From Myxococcales bacterium (GTDB lineage Bacteria; Myxococcota_A; Polyangia; Polyangiales; Polyangiaceae), in the NCBI GenBank assembly GCA_016712525.1, contig JADJQX010000001.1, forward strand, positions 2,665,852 through 2,729,851: a stretch of 64,000 nt of DNA, written 5' to 3'. Of this stretch, positions 22,930-32,837 are shown in pieces (position 1 is the first letter of the stretch; the number at the start of each line of letters is the position of its first letter). Under the pieces are notes generated by a model. That model had not been told where the DNA came from. It ran no database searches and saw nothing but the letters and a program-made list of their open reading frames with translations. The translations under genes were made by a program, and so were the position numbers.

Positions 22930-25900
22930 ATGCGTTCGCCGTCCTCCGTTTCGCGCCTCCTCGTCTCGTCCCTCCTCGTCGCGTCGCTCGCGGCCATCTC
23001 TTCGGTGCTCGTGGCCGGATGCAGACCCTCGTCGGGCCCGGGCCTCGTCGCGCACGGCGACACCTTCGGGGAGATGCGCACCATCAAGGGGGAGGTCACC
23101 ATCACCGAGACCGGCGCCGAGAAGCGCGTGCCGTACCCGCGGGAGCGCATCGCCGAGGGCGCGAAGATCTCGCTCGCCCAGGGGGCCCTCGCGTGGATAC
23201 GTCGTGACACGGGCGCGGTGTGGCTCGTCGCAGGGCCCGCCGAGCTCACGATGCACGAGGACTCGGTCAAGCTCGACTCGGGGCGCGCCTTCGTCGACGG
23301 GGAGGACGGCCCGCCGATCCGCATCGACTCGGCCCGCGGCGCGATCGAGCTCTCCGACGCGCGCGCGAGCGTCGAGATCGCGGCAGATGGCTCGGAGGAG
23401 GTGTACGTGCTGCGGGGGGCAGCGCGCGCCGTTTCGAAACAAGATCGCGCGATCGCGGGAGAGCGCCTCACCCTGAGCGGCGACACGGTGACACGCTCCG
23501 CGGCCGTCGCGTGGGACGACTGGACCGGGGGCCTCGCGACGGCGGATCCGGGCGCGCAGCCCGCGCCCTTCGGCCTCGGCACGGTGGGCGCACGCCCCGC
23601 CGGAGACAAGGGAAAACCCAGGTTTTCGCTGGTGATCGAGCGGCTCGACGTGAAGGTCACCGTCGACCACGACTTCGCCGTGACCGAGGTCGACCAGACG
23701 TTCGTGAACCCGAGCAACGCGGACGTCGAGGGCATCTTCTCGTTCCGAACGCCGCCCGGCGCCGTCCTCCAGAAGTTCGGCGTCGATCGTGACGGCGAGA
23801 TCGTGTGGGGCAAAGTGAAGGAGAGCGCCGCCGCGCAGGCGCAGTACGAGAGCAACGTCTACCAAGGCTCCACGGAGGACCCGGCCCTCCTCGCGTGGAC
23901 GGCCCCGGGAGAGTACGCGGCGCGCCTCTACCCGATCCACGGCGGCACGAAGCGCCGCGTCGTGACCCGCTACGGAGAGTGGCTCTCGCGCCAAGGGGCC
24001 AAGGGCGATCGCAGGCTCTACGTGTACCCGATGGCGGCCGAGGGCGCGCGTGGCTCGCTCCCTCGCATCGAGGAGCTGCGTGTCACGCTCGACCTCGCGA
24101 AGGCCGGCACCACCCGCGTGCGCGCGGGCATGAACGGCCACACCGAAGGGAAGAACGTGGTCATCCAGGCGTTCGACTTCGTGCCGAGGGCGGACCTCGC
24201 CGTCGAGCTCTTCGACGCCGGCGCATCGCAACCGACGGCGTACCGGGCGCCGCACAAGCTCACCCCGGAGGACATCCCCATGAACGCGGACGCGAAGTTC
24301 GCGGCCAAGGTGTCGAGCGAGGAGCCCGACTACCTCATGATCCCGCTCCGTAGCCCGCCCGCCGAGGCGCAGGCGAAGGGCATCGATCTGGCGATCGTGG
24401 TCGACACGTCGGCGGCCACCGAGCCTGGCGCGCTCGCGATCGCGCGGAACCTCACGTCGGCGCTGCTCGCGCACCTCGGGCCGGACGACCGCGCCGCGCT
24501 CTGGGCCGGTGACGCGAGCCTGCGCCCCGTCGCCGACGGCAGCGGCGAGCTCGGCCCCGTCGACGCCGCCAAACGAAGGACGTGGCTCTCCGGGCTCGCT
24601 GCGATCGATCGCGGCGGCGCGACCGACATCGGCGCCCTGATGACCGAAGCGGCTGCCAAGCTCGATGGCAAACGACGCGGGGCGGTGCTCTACATCGGGG
24701 ACGGCGCGCCCTCCGTGGGAGAGCTCTCCGCGAAGGCGCTGCACGCGCGTATGGCCCGGCTCCCTGCCGCCACGCGCATCTTCGCGGCCGGCCTCGGCAC
24801 GCACGCGAACCTCGCCCTCCTCGACTCGATCACGCGCGGCGCGCCCGTCGAGCCCGTGGGCGACGCGTACGGTGCCGCGAGGTCTGCGCTCCGCTTGCTC
24901 GAGGCCGCCCAGCGCCCCGCGTGGGTCGGCGCGACGCTGGAGGTCGCGGGCGTCGAGCGTGTGTATCCTCATGATCTGCCTCCTATTTTGGCGAACGAGA
25001 GCGTGCTCGTCGTGGGCCGCTTGACCGCCAAGGCGCCGGCCGCGATCGATCTCAAGAGCGGAGACGCGACGAGCCACGCCGCGCTCGACGTCGTCACCCT
25101 CGACGACGCAGGCGACCTTCGGAGGCGCTGGGGTCACGGGCGCATCCAAGAGCTGCTCGCCGAGGGCGCGGGGCGCGCGTCTCTCGTGGACGTCGCGCGG
25201 CGGTACGGGCTCGTGTCTCCGTACACCTCGCTCTACGTACCGACGGCCCGCGAGGCGGCGCAAGCGAACCTCGCCGAGAACGACTCGGTCGCCGACGAGC
25301 GCGCCGACGCCATCGCGCGTCGCCGGTATTGGCGGCCCTGGTCGAGGACGTGGAAGAACGACGAAGCTCCGACCGAGCAGATCGCCGAGAGCTCCGCCGA
25401 CAACAAAGAGGGCGGCACCGGCACGCGCGCGAAGGGCGAAGAAGGCTCGATGGGGAACCCCAACCTGAAGGGGAGCGGGAAGAAATACGCCGTCGCCGGG
25501 CCGCACGCCGATCGCCCCGCCGACGAGCCCGCCCCACCGCCTGCCGCTGCAGCCGCGTCCATGGCCTTCGCACCGATGACCGTCACGCCGATGCCGACGG
25601 CTGCAGAGCCGCGCGCGCCTCGGGCGGCGGCTCCGGCCAAGGCCCTCGACGCTGCCGAGTCCGCCCCGGCTCCCGCCGTCGGCAACATGTGGGGGACGGA
25701 CTCGTTCGGGGCGGGAGGCCTCGGGCTCTCGGGAGTCGGCGAGGGAGGGGGAGGCAAGGGCGAGGGGATCGGCCTCGGCAACATCGGCACGATCGGCCAC
25801 GGCGCGGGCACCGGGACGGGGCAGGGCTTCGGAAACGGTCACGGACGCCTCGGCGGCGCGAGCGCGACGAGCGCGCCCACGCTGCGGCAGGGGCCGGTCA

Positions 25901-27705
25901 CGGTCACGGGGAGGCTCCCGCCCGAGGTCGTCCAGCGCATCGTGCGGCAGAATTTTGGCCGCTTCCGCCTCTGCTACGAGAACGGCCTCCGCGGAAACCC
26001 GGTGCTCGCCGGCCGTGTCGCCGTGAGGTTCGTGATCGACCGGTCCGGTTCGGTCGCGTCCACCCAAGACGGCGGCTCGGACATGCCCGACAAGAACGTC
26101 GTCGCGTGCGTCGTGCGGGGCTTCGGCAACCTGAGCTTCCCGCAGCCCGAAGGGGGCCAGGTGACGGTCGTCTACCCCATCCAGTTCAACCCCGGGGACG
26201 GCTCTTCGTCTTCGAGCCCACCTCAGGCAACCGAGGCGAAGCCCACGGTCGGACAGGTCGGCGCGTCGCGTTCACTCGGGGTCATCGGGCACGCGGCGAG
26301 GCCTTGTGGGGCGGCCGCGGAGCTCCCGCTCGCCGAACGTCGGACGCTGTGGGTGGAGCGCCTCGCGCAGCAAGGTGGGACGGCCGATGGAGCGCTCCGC
26401 GTGTACCGGAAGGCGCTCGAGGACTGCGAGGCTCCGTCGTGGCGCGAGCGAACGACCCTGCTCCTCGCGATGGTCGACGCCCTGCCCGCGGTGACGTCGC
26501 GCGTGGCGCTCTGGAAGTCTCTCCTGCTCACGCCTGCGGCCGACGTCGTCTACCGCGCGATCGTCGTGCGGGTTCAGACGGTGGCCGACCTCCACGCGCT
26601 CCACAAGGCGCTCGGCCTCGCGTCGGTCGATCCGGACTTGCTCGCCGGCATGGTCGCGAAGGCGAAGACCCCGGCCGACAAGCTCTCCGTGCTCCGCGCT
26701 GCGGCGGTCAAATGGCCCGACGATTTCGAGCTCGCGCTGCGTGTGCTCGACGCGTTCGAGGACGTCGGTGACGACGCGGGTGGCCGCGCGTGGGCTCGTC
26801 GTATGCGGAGGCGGGCCGACGCGACCGCGCACGTGTGGACGAGCGTGGGCGAGTACTACCTCCGCCTCGCCGCGCGCGGCAAAGGCGCCGATGCCGAGCA
26901 CGACAAAATCGAGGCGCGCCGCACGTTCGGCGAGCTCGTCGAGTTCGCGCCGGAAGATCCGGCCGCGCGCCGGCGCCTCGGAGACTTGCTCCGCGCCCAT
27001 GGCTGGTACGAAGAGGCGCTTCGTCAGTACATGACCCTTCAAACCCTCACACCCGACGACCCCGGAGTGTCTCTCCTCGTGGCGTCGGCGGCCCAAGGCC
27101 TCGGCAGGGTCGAAGAGGCCGTGGGCTGGGCCGAGAAGGCGGCGACCGCGGGCTCCCCCGATGGCGCGAGCCCGCTCTCGCGAGCCTCGCGTGCGACGGC
27201 GCTCTCGTTCGTCTCGTGGGCGCGCGACGAAGCTCTCCGCGCCGGACGAAAAGAAGACGCCGAGAAGCTGCTCGCCCGCGCCCGCCGCCTTGGCGCGGCA
27301 GGGACCAACACCAAGCCGAGCCAGGCCGACGAACAGAGCGTGCGCTTCCTCGTCACGTGGGCTCACCCGGAGCTCCACCCGTCGCTGTGGACGAACGCCC
27401 TCGGCGCGCCCATGCCCTCGCCCGACAATTTCCCGGCGTTCGGCGTCGCCGAGGCGAAGATGACGAACGGAGCCCTGAACGCGGAGCTGAGGCTCGAGCC
27501 CGAAGACGCGGCGCGCGCGGCGAGGCTCGGGCTCTCGGCGATCGTCACGGTCATCTCCGGCTCCGGCACCCCGGCCGAGAAGGTCGTTCGCCAAGAGGTG
27601 CGCTTCGGGACGGTGGGCGCGCCCGTCGCGCGTACGCTGCTCGCCTTCCAGAACGGTGCCCTCACCGTGACTGCTGCCGCCCCCGAGAAGGGAGGTGCAC
27701 GATGA
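22930..27705 (+). CDS. Giant lipoprotein: FecR-like / VIT / vWA / AgmX-PglI C-term / TPR
   Basis: 1591 residues. The signal peptide ends in LVAGC (Cys31). A FecR-like domain (about 45-190) ends in DDWTGGL. The VIT domain is about 235-365 (strands such as DFAVTEVDQTFVNPS and VEGIFSFRTPPGA). The vWA domain is about 480-650, with a damaged metal site: the DxSxS motif reads DTSAA. Then come a long Gly/Ala/Pro linker (about 830-980), an AgmX/PglI C-terminal (TonB-C-like) domain (about 985-1100, with NFGRFRLCYENGLRGNP and a second Cys in VVACVVRGFG), and TPR-like helices (about 1120-1470). VIT/vWA proteins usually bind other proteins; AgmX-type domains occur in envelope-spanning gliding proteins. 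The stop overlaps the next, paralogous gene (ATGA). Predicted periplasmic or outer-membrane scaffold. Confidence 0.88.
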   Translation: MRSPSSVSRLLVSSLLVASLAAISSVLVAGCRPSSGPGLVAHGDTFGEMRTIKGEVTITETGAEKRVPYPRERIAEGAKISLAQGALAWIRRDTGAVWLVAGPAELTMHEDSVKLDSGRAFVDGEDGPPIRIDSARGAIELSDARASVEIAADGSEEVYVLRGAARAVSKQDRAIAGERLTLSGDTVTRSAAVAWDDWTGGLATADPGAQPAPFGLGTVGARPAGDKGKPRFSLVIERLDVKVTVDHDFAVTEVDQTFVNPSNADVEGIFSFRTPPGAVLQKFGVDRDGEIVWGKVKESAAAQAQYESNVYQGSTEDPALLAWTAPGEYAARLYPIHGGTKRRVVTRYGEWLSRQGAKGDRRLYVYPMAAEGARGSLPRIEELRVTLDLAKAGTTRVRAGMNGHTEGKNVVIQAFDFVPRADLAVELFDAGASQPTAYRAPHKLTPEDIPMNADAKFAAKVSSEEPDYLMIPLRSPPAEAQAKGIDLAIVVDTSAATEPGALAIARNLTSALLAHLGPDDRAALWAGDASLRPVADGSGELGPVDAAKRRTWLSGLAAIDRGGATDIGALMTEAAAKLDGKRRGAVLYIGDGAPSVGELSAKALHARMARLPAATRIFAAGLGTHANLALLDSITRGAPVEPVGDAYGAARSALRLLEAAQRPAWVGATLEVAGVERVYPHDLPPILANESVLVVGRLTAKAPAAIDLKSGDATSHAALDVVTLDDAGDLRRRWGHGRIQELLAEGAGRASLVDVARRYGLVSPYTSLYVPTAREAAQANLAENDSVADERADAIARRRYWRPWSRTWKNDEAPTEQIAESSADNKEGGTGTRAKGEEGSMGNPNLKGSGKKYAVAGPHADRPADEPAPPPAAAAASMAFAPMTVTPMPTAAEPRAPRAAAPAKALDAAESAPAPAVGNMWGTDSFGAGGLGLSGVGEGGGGKGEGIGLGNIGTIGHGAGTGTGQGFGNGHGRLGGASATSAPTLRQGPVTVTGRLPPEVVQRIVRQNFGRFRLCYENGLRGNPVLAGRVAVRFVIDRSGSVASTQDGGSDMPDKNVVACVVRGFGNLSFPQPEGGQVTVVYPIQFNPGDGSSSSSPPQATEAKPTVGQVGASRSLGVIGHAARPCGAAAELPLAERRTLWVERLAQQGGTADGALRVYRKALEDCEAPSWRERTTLLLAMVDALPAVTSRVALWKSLLLTPAADVVYRAIVVRVQTVADLHALHKALGLASVDPDLLAGMVAKAKTPADKLSVLRAAAVKWPDDFELALRVLDAFEDVGDDAGGRAWARRMRRRADATAHVWTSVGEYYLRLAARGKGADAEHDKIEARRTFGELVEFAPEDPAARRRLGDLLRAHGWYEEALRQYMTLQTLTPDDPGVSLLVASAAQGLGRVEEAVGWAEKAATAGSPDGASPLSRASRATALSFVSWARDEALRAGRKEDAEKLLARARRLGAAGTNTKPSQADEQSVRFLVTWAHPELHPSLWTNALGAPMPSPDNFPAFGVAEAKMTNGALNAELRLEPEDAARAARLGLSAIVTVISGSGTPAEKVVRQEVRFGTVGAPVARTLLAFQNGALTVTAAAPEKGGAR

Positions 27706-30700
27706 AGCGCGCCGTGCGGTTCGTTCGCCCGCTCCTCACGACGGCTCTCCGCCTCGAGGTCGTGCTCGGCGCGCTCGTCGTGGGCGCCGCGTGGAGCGGT
27801 GGGCTCGGCATGTTCTCTCGGGGACCGCAGAAGGTCGACATCGGCGCGATGTCCACCACCGTGGGAGACATCAAGGCGCTCCACGCCGAGATCACCGTCC
27901 ACGGACGGGAGGTGCGGGGGGACGCTCGCCTCCACGACGGCGACGACGTCAAGACCGGCCCCGATGGCCGCGCGCGCCTCCGCCTCGACGACGGCACCGT
28001 GCTCGTCGTCGATGGAAACACCGAGATCTCGCTCAAGAAAGAACGCGTCGTCGTCGCCCGGGGCCGCGTCTTCGTGCAAGCGGGCGCCGCGGCCCGAACC
28101 GAGGTCGCCCTGCGAGATTCGGTGACCCGCGTCGTCTCTGCCGCCGCCGCCTTCGAGGCGAGCGAGACCGTCGGAAAGGTGTATTGTGCACGCGGTGAGC
28201 TCGTCGCCACGATCGGCGGCAAGTCGGCCCACGTTCAGAGCGGCGAGACGGCGACCTTGATGGGGGCCGAAGCGAAGGTCGCGCCGGAGACCGCCTTCGA
28301 CGACTGGACGGGCGGGCTGGCGGTGCCCTGGTCGGGCGAGAAATCACCGGCGAGCGCCATCGCGGAGCTCTGGGGAGGCATGGGAGACGACCCTGGCGCG
28401 CCGCTCGTCGTGCGCTCGGCGAAGGTCGAGACCACCATCGACGGCGAGGTGGCGCTCACCCGGATGCGCACCTCGTACTTCAACGGCTCCGACCGGGACG
28501 TCTCGGCCGACGTGCGCATGGCGCTCCCGGAGGGCGCGATCGTGACGCAGGTCGCGCGCACGAACGAGGGGAGCGACGAGCGCAAGGCCGTCGTCGGTGT
28601 CGGGATCCGCGGCGGCGCGCTCGGCGATCGCCTCGAGTGGGCGGGCGGAGGCTGGCTACGAGGGACGCTCACGAACGTCGGTGCGGGGACGTCGGTCGAG
28701 CTCTCGGTCGACTACGTGGAATGGCTCCCTCAGAAAGACGGGCACGCGACCTACCGCTTCCCGATGGCGAGCGACATCGAGGCGCCGATGGTGGGCGGTC
28801 TCGACGTGCGCGTCACGTCCGTTTCGCCGGCAAAATGGCTCTCGGTGAGCTCGGGGGCGAAGGTCGTCTCGGGGGCCATCGAGCTCCACCGCGCCGACGT
28901 CCGCCCTACGGGCGATCTCGTCGTCGAGCTCGAGCCCGCGGTCGTCCGATCGAAGGCCGCGCGCGCCTACGTCGAGCGCCGAGACGCTTCGGAGGACCCG
29001 TACGTGCTCGTGCGCACCGAGCTCCCCGAGTCTGCGGCCACCGGCGTGAGCCTCGCGCTGGTCGTCGACACGTCGTCGAGCGTGGGGCCCGCGCTCCTCG
29101 AGACCGAACGCGCCGCCGTCGACGCCATCCTCGATTCGCTCGGACCGAAGGACTCGGTCGTCGTGCTCGCCGCCGATCACGCGGTGTCCACGCTCGGTTC
29201 GGACAAAGCCTCGGCGGTCACCCCCGAGCTCCGCGCGAGCATTCGAAAGGCCCTCGGAGAGGTGCACGCCGGCGGCGCGTCGAACCTCGGCCTCGCGCTC
29301 GAGCGGGGCGCCGATCTCCTCGACGCACAAGGCGAAAAGGCGGGCGCGGGCATGGTCGTCTACCTCGGGGACGGGCGCCCCACGGTCGGCGAAGTGACGG
29401 CGCGCGAGCTTCGAAAGCGGCTCGCTCGTCGCGCGACGGGCGTCCCTCGGCTCGGGGCGCTCGCCGTCGGTCAGGGGGCGGACCGTTGGATGCTCGCCGA
29501 GCTCGTCGCCGGCGCGGGCCCCGTGCTCGAGGTGCTCGACCGCCCCGACGCCGCGCGCGCGAGCTCCGTGCTCGTCGCCGACGCGCTCGCCCCGACGTTC
29601 CGTGACGTGTCGCTCGATCTCGGGACCACGGTCGATCGGGTGTACCCGCGCGATCCGCAGGCGAAGCTCTCGGGTTCCACGGTCACCGTCTCCGGCCGCC
29701 TCCGTGGGGAGCTCCCGAAAGAGATCGTGCTCCGTTATCGCCGCGGGACGACCCTCGTCGAAGAGGTGCGGCCGCTCACCAAGGTCGTCGCCCCGATGTT
29801 CGCCGACGTGCCGAAGCGTTGGGCGGCGCAGCGCATCGAAGAGAACGTCGTGCGCGCGGACGGCGTCGAGCCTTCGATCGCGCTGGCGAGCAAGGTCGGT
29901 CTCCTCACCCCGTGGACGAGCTGGTTTTTTGGCGGCGGGAGCGCGAGCGCCCCATGGGACGCGCGCCTCATCGGCCTCTCTCCGGCCGACGCCGCGTACG
30001 CGAGCCACGTCGAGCCGGCGCCTCCTCCTCCGTCGCTCCTTCTCGAGCCGCCGACCACGTTCGACGGCGAGGCCACGATCGAAGAGGCCGCCGAGATCGC
30101 CGCGCGCCGCGCCCTCCGCGACGCGATGGGGCCGATGGTGGCGTGCCGCGACGCGCGCGCTTCGATCAAACCCGGGGTCGGGAGCTCGCTCGACGTGTCC
30201 GTCTCGGTCGACAAGGACGGGCACGCGACCAACGTCGTCGTCCGGGCGAGCGACGCGCGGGAAGACGATCCGGTCCTCGATCGCTGCATCCGCGTCGTCG
30301 TCTCGGCCGTCCCGTTCCACGGCGCGGGGGTCACGGTCAAGGTCTCTCACACCGTCACGCTCCCGCCCGGGCAGGGAGGCAAGCGCACCCAGTGCTCTGT
30401 GGCGTCCAAGCTCCCCCTCCCGGTGCGGCGCGGAATCTGGCGCGCGCGCAAGGCCAAGGGGCAGCTCGATTTCTCCGTAGCCTCGAGGGCTTGCGAGACC
30501 CCGACGTGGTCCGAGCGGCGCGCGCTGCTCGCGATCCTGACGACGGATCTGGCGCCGCAGACGGGCATGGCGCTCGCGTCCAGGCTCGAGAACGAGGGCG
30601 CAACGGACGCCTCGAGGTTCGTTCGGCAAGAGCTCCTGCGAAACGCGAGCCTGAGCGCCCTCGGGTACGAACAGCTCCGTCAGCTCATGATCGAAGACGA

Positions 30701-31688
30701 GCCGAAGATCGACCGCGCGCTCGACAAGGCGTATCGCGCCGCCAAGACGGACGCCGACAAGCTCGTGGTCCTTCGCCGGTTCCTTCGGCTCGCGCCGCAC
30801 AGCCCGCTCGGTCGACGGCTCCACGTCGCGCTCCTCGAGGCGATGAAGGACAAACCCGCGCTGCTCGAGGCGATCGAGCACATTCGGTACGACGCGTTCG
30901 CCGACGCAGGGCTCCTCGCCGAGTGCGCGTCGACCCTGCGCCGGATCGGGCTCGACGAGGAGGGCAGGCGCGCGTTCGGCGAGCTCGTCGAGCGTGCGCC
31001 GCGCGACCCGTGGACGCTCGGGTACGTGGGCGATCGCCTGCGGGCGGAGGGGCTCCACGAAGACGCCCTCGCCGCGTACCTCCGCCTCGACGCGGCGATG
31101 CCGGATGACCCCGCCGTCACCCTCCGCATCGCGCTCGCTCATGCGGGCGCCGGGCGGCTCGACGTGGCGACGCGTCTCCTCGACAAGGTGGCGCAAACCG
31201 GGGGGCGCGGAGACGACGGTCGTCTCGGCGAGCTTGCCTCCATCGTGTCGGCGTCGCTCCTCACGAACGCGCGGCAGAGCCAAAAACAAGCCAGCGCGGA
31301 GATCGACGCCCTCCTCGTTCGCAGGCTCGCGCAGACGCCGCTCCCCGACGTGGCGAGCGTCGTCCTCGTGCGTTCTGCCGTGAACGACTCGACGATCGAG
31401 GTGTCGGTCGCGCGCCAAGAGAAAGACAAAGACGAGCTCCCGGCCGACCTCGACGCGTCGGCGATGGGGCTCGCGGCGGTGAGGATCGAGCGTGGCGGAG
31501 GGGTGGCGCGGCTCAGGCTTCGGCAGGCGGCGGGCTTCGTGAGCGGTCGTCCCTCGCGCGCGCTCGTCACCGCGCTCGTGCTCGACAGCCAGGATCGGAG
31601 CCGGTCGCGTCTGGTTACGCGCGAGGTGGACATCGCTCCGGGAGAAAAGGGCACGGAGCTTCGCTGGACCGGAGAGGCCTTTCAATGA
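27702..31688 (+). CDS. Membrane-anchored paralogue: FecR-like / VIT-like / vWA / TonB-C-like / TPR
   Basis: 1328 residues from the ATG at 27702, in a 4-base overlap with the preceding gene. One N-terminal TM segment (about 16-37) is not followed by a lipobox, so this is an inner-membrane-anchored version of its neighbour. The order is the same: FecR-like (about 45-205, again ending DDWTGGL), a weak VIT-like region (about 225-370), vWA (about 445-600) with an intact DTSSS metal motif, and a TonB-C-like domain with paired cysteines (about 800-890: MVACRDARA, VLDRCIRVVV). TPR-like helices follow (about 990-1200), then a C-terminal strand domain. One copy having a damaged metal site and the other an intact one suggests divided roles. 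The stop overlaps the next gene (ATGA). Function unknown; a partner complex with the lipoprotein is likely. Confidence 0.88.
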   Translation: MKRAVRFVRPLLTTALRLEVVLGALVVGAAWSGGLGMFSRGPQKVDIGAMSTTVGDIKALHAEITVHGREVRGDARLHDGDDVKTGPDGRARLRLDDGTVLVVDGNTEISLKKERVVVARGRVFVQAGAAARTEVALRDSVTRVVSAAAAFEASETVGKVYCARGELVATIGGKSAHVQSGETATLMGAEAKVAPETAFDDWTGGLAVPWSGEKSPASAIAELWGGMGDDPGAPLVVRSAKVETTIDGEVALTRMRTSYFNGSDRDVSADVRMALPEGAIVTQVARTNEGSDERKAVVGVGIRGGALGDRLEWAGGGWLRGTLTNVGAGTSVELSVDYVEWLPQKDGHATYRFPMASDIEAPMVGGLDVRVTSVSPAKWLSVSSGAKVVSGAIELHRADVRPTGDLVVELEPAVVRSKAARAYVERRDASEDPYVLVRTELPESAATGVSLALVVDTSSSVGPALLETERAAVDAILDSLGPKDSVVVLAADHAVSTLGSDKASAVTPELRASIRKALGEVHAGGASNLGLALERGADLLDAQGEKAGAGMVVYLGDGRPTVGEVTARELRKRLARRATGVPRLGALAVGQGADRWMLAELVAGAGPVLEVLDRPDAARASSVLVADALAPTFRDVSLDLGTTVDRVYPRDPQAKLSGSTVTVSGRLRGELPKEIVLRYRRGTTLVEEVRPLTKVVAPMFADVPKRWAAQRIEENVVRADGVEPSIALASKVGLLTPWTSWFFGGGSASAPWDARLIGLSPADAAYASHVEPAPPPPSLLLEPPTTFDGEATIEEAAEIAARRALRDAMGPMVACRDARASIKPGVGSSLDVSVSVDKDGHATNVVVRASDAREDDPVLDRCIRVVVSAVPFHGAGVTVKVSHTVTLPPGQGGKRTQCSVASKLPLPVRRGIWRARKAKGQLDFSVASRACETPTWSERRALLAILTTDLAPQTGMALASRLENEGATDASRFVRQELLRNASLSALGYEQLRQLMIEDEPKIDRALDKAYRAAKTDADKLVVLRRFLRLAPHSPLGRRLHVALLEAMKDKPALLEAIEHIRYDAFADAGLLAECASTLRRIGLDEEGRRAFGELVERAPRDPWTLGYVGDRLRAEGLHEDALAAYLRLDAAMPDDPAVTLRIALAHAGAGRLDVATRLLDKVAQTGGRGDDGRLGELASIVSASLLTNARQSQKQASAEIDALLVRRLAQTPLPDVASVVLVRSAVNDSTIEVSVARQEKDKDELPADLDASAMGLAAVRIERGGGVARLRLRQAAGFVSGRPSRALVTALVLDSQDRSRSRLVTREVDIAPGEKGTELRWTGEAFQ

Positions 31689-32536
31689 CCGTCGAACGGG
31701 ACGAATCGGACGCGACCACACGAGCCCCTGAGGCCTCCACCGAGCCTACCTCCGGCGCCGCCTCCGAGGGCGAAGCGCCTGCGGGCCACGTCGAGATCGC
31801 CGATACAGCGCACGCGCCCGCAGCCGCCGAGGCTTCCGCGCAAGTCTCCGATGGAGCGACCGCGGCCGCCGACGAGCCGCCCCCGGCCCCGCGGGAGGAG
31901 GTCGTGGCCCCTTCGCCTCCTCGGGTGGCGGTCCCCGCGACGAACGAGGGCGCGCCGACCGCGGTCGAGGCGCCCGTGCCCTCCGGCCCCTACAGGACAC
32001 CTCCGTACGAAGCTCCAAGGCCGTTGCCCTACGGCGGCCGTGTGATGAGGCCCTTGCTCGGGCCGTCGCTCGGCACGTTCGGGGTCCTCTTGTGGGCGTA
32101 CGTCGTCGCAGGTCAGCTCACGACCTCGTGGCTCACCGGGCGCCCCCTCGGAAACGGGGTCGCGCTTGCGGCCGTCGTGCTCGCGACGTTCGTCGCGTGG
32201 GCGCTCGGGATGCGTCGGAGCCTCGCGGTCGCGCCGGCGAGCCCGGCGGGCGTCGTAGGTCGCGCGGTCGGGGTCTTGGCGCTCTGCCTCGCGATGTACC
32301 TCGTGACGCTCGTCTTCGCCGTCTTCGTCGGTACGACCGCCGCGCCCGGGCACGACTTCGGCATCGCGTTCGCGCTCGTGACGGTGGCGTTCGTGGCGGT
32401 CGTGCTCGGCCGTCGACTCGTCACGCCGGAGGTCCACGAGCGCACGCACGGGGAGCGCGTGGTCACCGTCGCGGTGTGGGTGACGTGCCTCCTGCTCACG
32501 TTCGTGGCAGGCGTGGATCTCGCCGCCAACGGGTGA
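31685..32536 (+). CDS. Membrane protein with long Ala/Pro/Glu-rich N-terminus, third gene of VIT operon
   Basis: 283 residues. The first about 120 are Ala, Pro, Glu and Thr-rich, probably disordered, and end in a Pro/Tyr segment (GPYRTPPYEAPRPLPYGG). The rest holds about four membrane helices (starting near 128, 160, 197 and 226, with a further one near the C-terminus). There is no signal peptide, so the tail is probably cytoplasmic. The ATG is in a 4-base overlap with the preceding gene, making a three-gene translationally coupled unit. I do not recognise the family. It may anchor the two VIT/vWA proteins in the inner membrane or couple them to an energy source; neither is shown. A 14-bp palindrome follows the stop directly. 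Confidence 0.8.
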   Translation: MTVERDESDATTRAPEASTEPTSGAASEGEAPAGHVEIADTAHAPAAAEASAQVSDGATAAADEPPPAPREEVVAPSPPRVAVPATNEGAPTAVEAPVPSGPYRTPPYEAPRPLPYGGRVMRPLLGPSLGTFGVLLWAYVVAGQLTTSWLTGRPLGNGVALAAVVLATFVAWALGMRRSLAVAPASPAGVVGRAVGVLALCLAMYLVTLVFAVFVGTTAAPGHDFGIAFALVTVAFVAVVLGRRLVTPEVHERTHGERVVTVAVWVTCLLLTFVAGVDLAANG

Positions 32537-32550
32537 CGCACGATCGTGCG
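32537..32550 (+). terminator. 14-bp perfect palindrome at the operon end
   Basis: CGCACGATCGTGCG begins immediately after the TGA of the third VIT-operon gene. It could form a short stem at the transcript end or be a protein-binding dyad. There is no T tract. Confidence 0.35.
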
Positions 32551-32566
32551 GGACCGCCACGGGCGA

Positions 32567-32607
32567 GAAGAACCGACCGAGAAGAATCGACCGACGTTCG
32601 CGCCAAC
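32567..32607 (+). repeat. Isolated copy of the REP-like repeat
   Basis: GAAGAACCGACCGA, then GAAGAATCGACCGACGTTCG continuing CGCCAA. The copy matches the 20959-21500 unit with one change in the core (TTCGCGCC for TTGGCGCC). It sits just past the VIT operon. The remaining bases to 32837 hold no recognisable gene or site. Confidence 0.75.
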
Positions 32608-32837
32608 CCATCGAAAGGATTCAGTTTTGCCCCTTTTCGCAACGTAGGCGAGAGGTGCGACTTTGCGCGGCCGAAGTGGGTCTCGCACGAACGCGCGCGC
32701 CCCGCCACCCGGAAGGGGACGAGGCGAAATGGCGCCCCGAGGCGAACCTCCGAAGAGGTTCGTCCAGGTGGCGTTGGCGGTGGGGGCCGAGGTCGTACCG
32801 AGCGCGTCGGCGCCGTTCCCCCGGACCCGGTCGTGGC

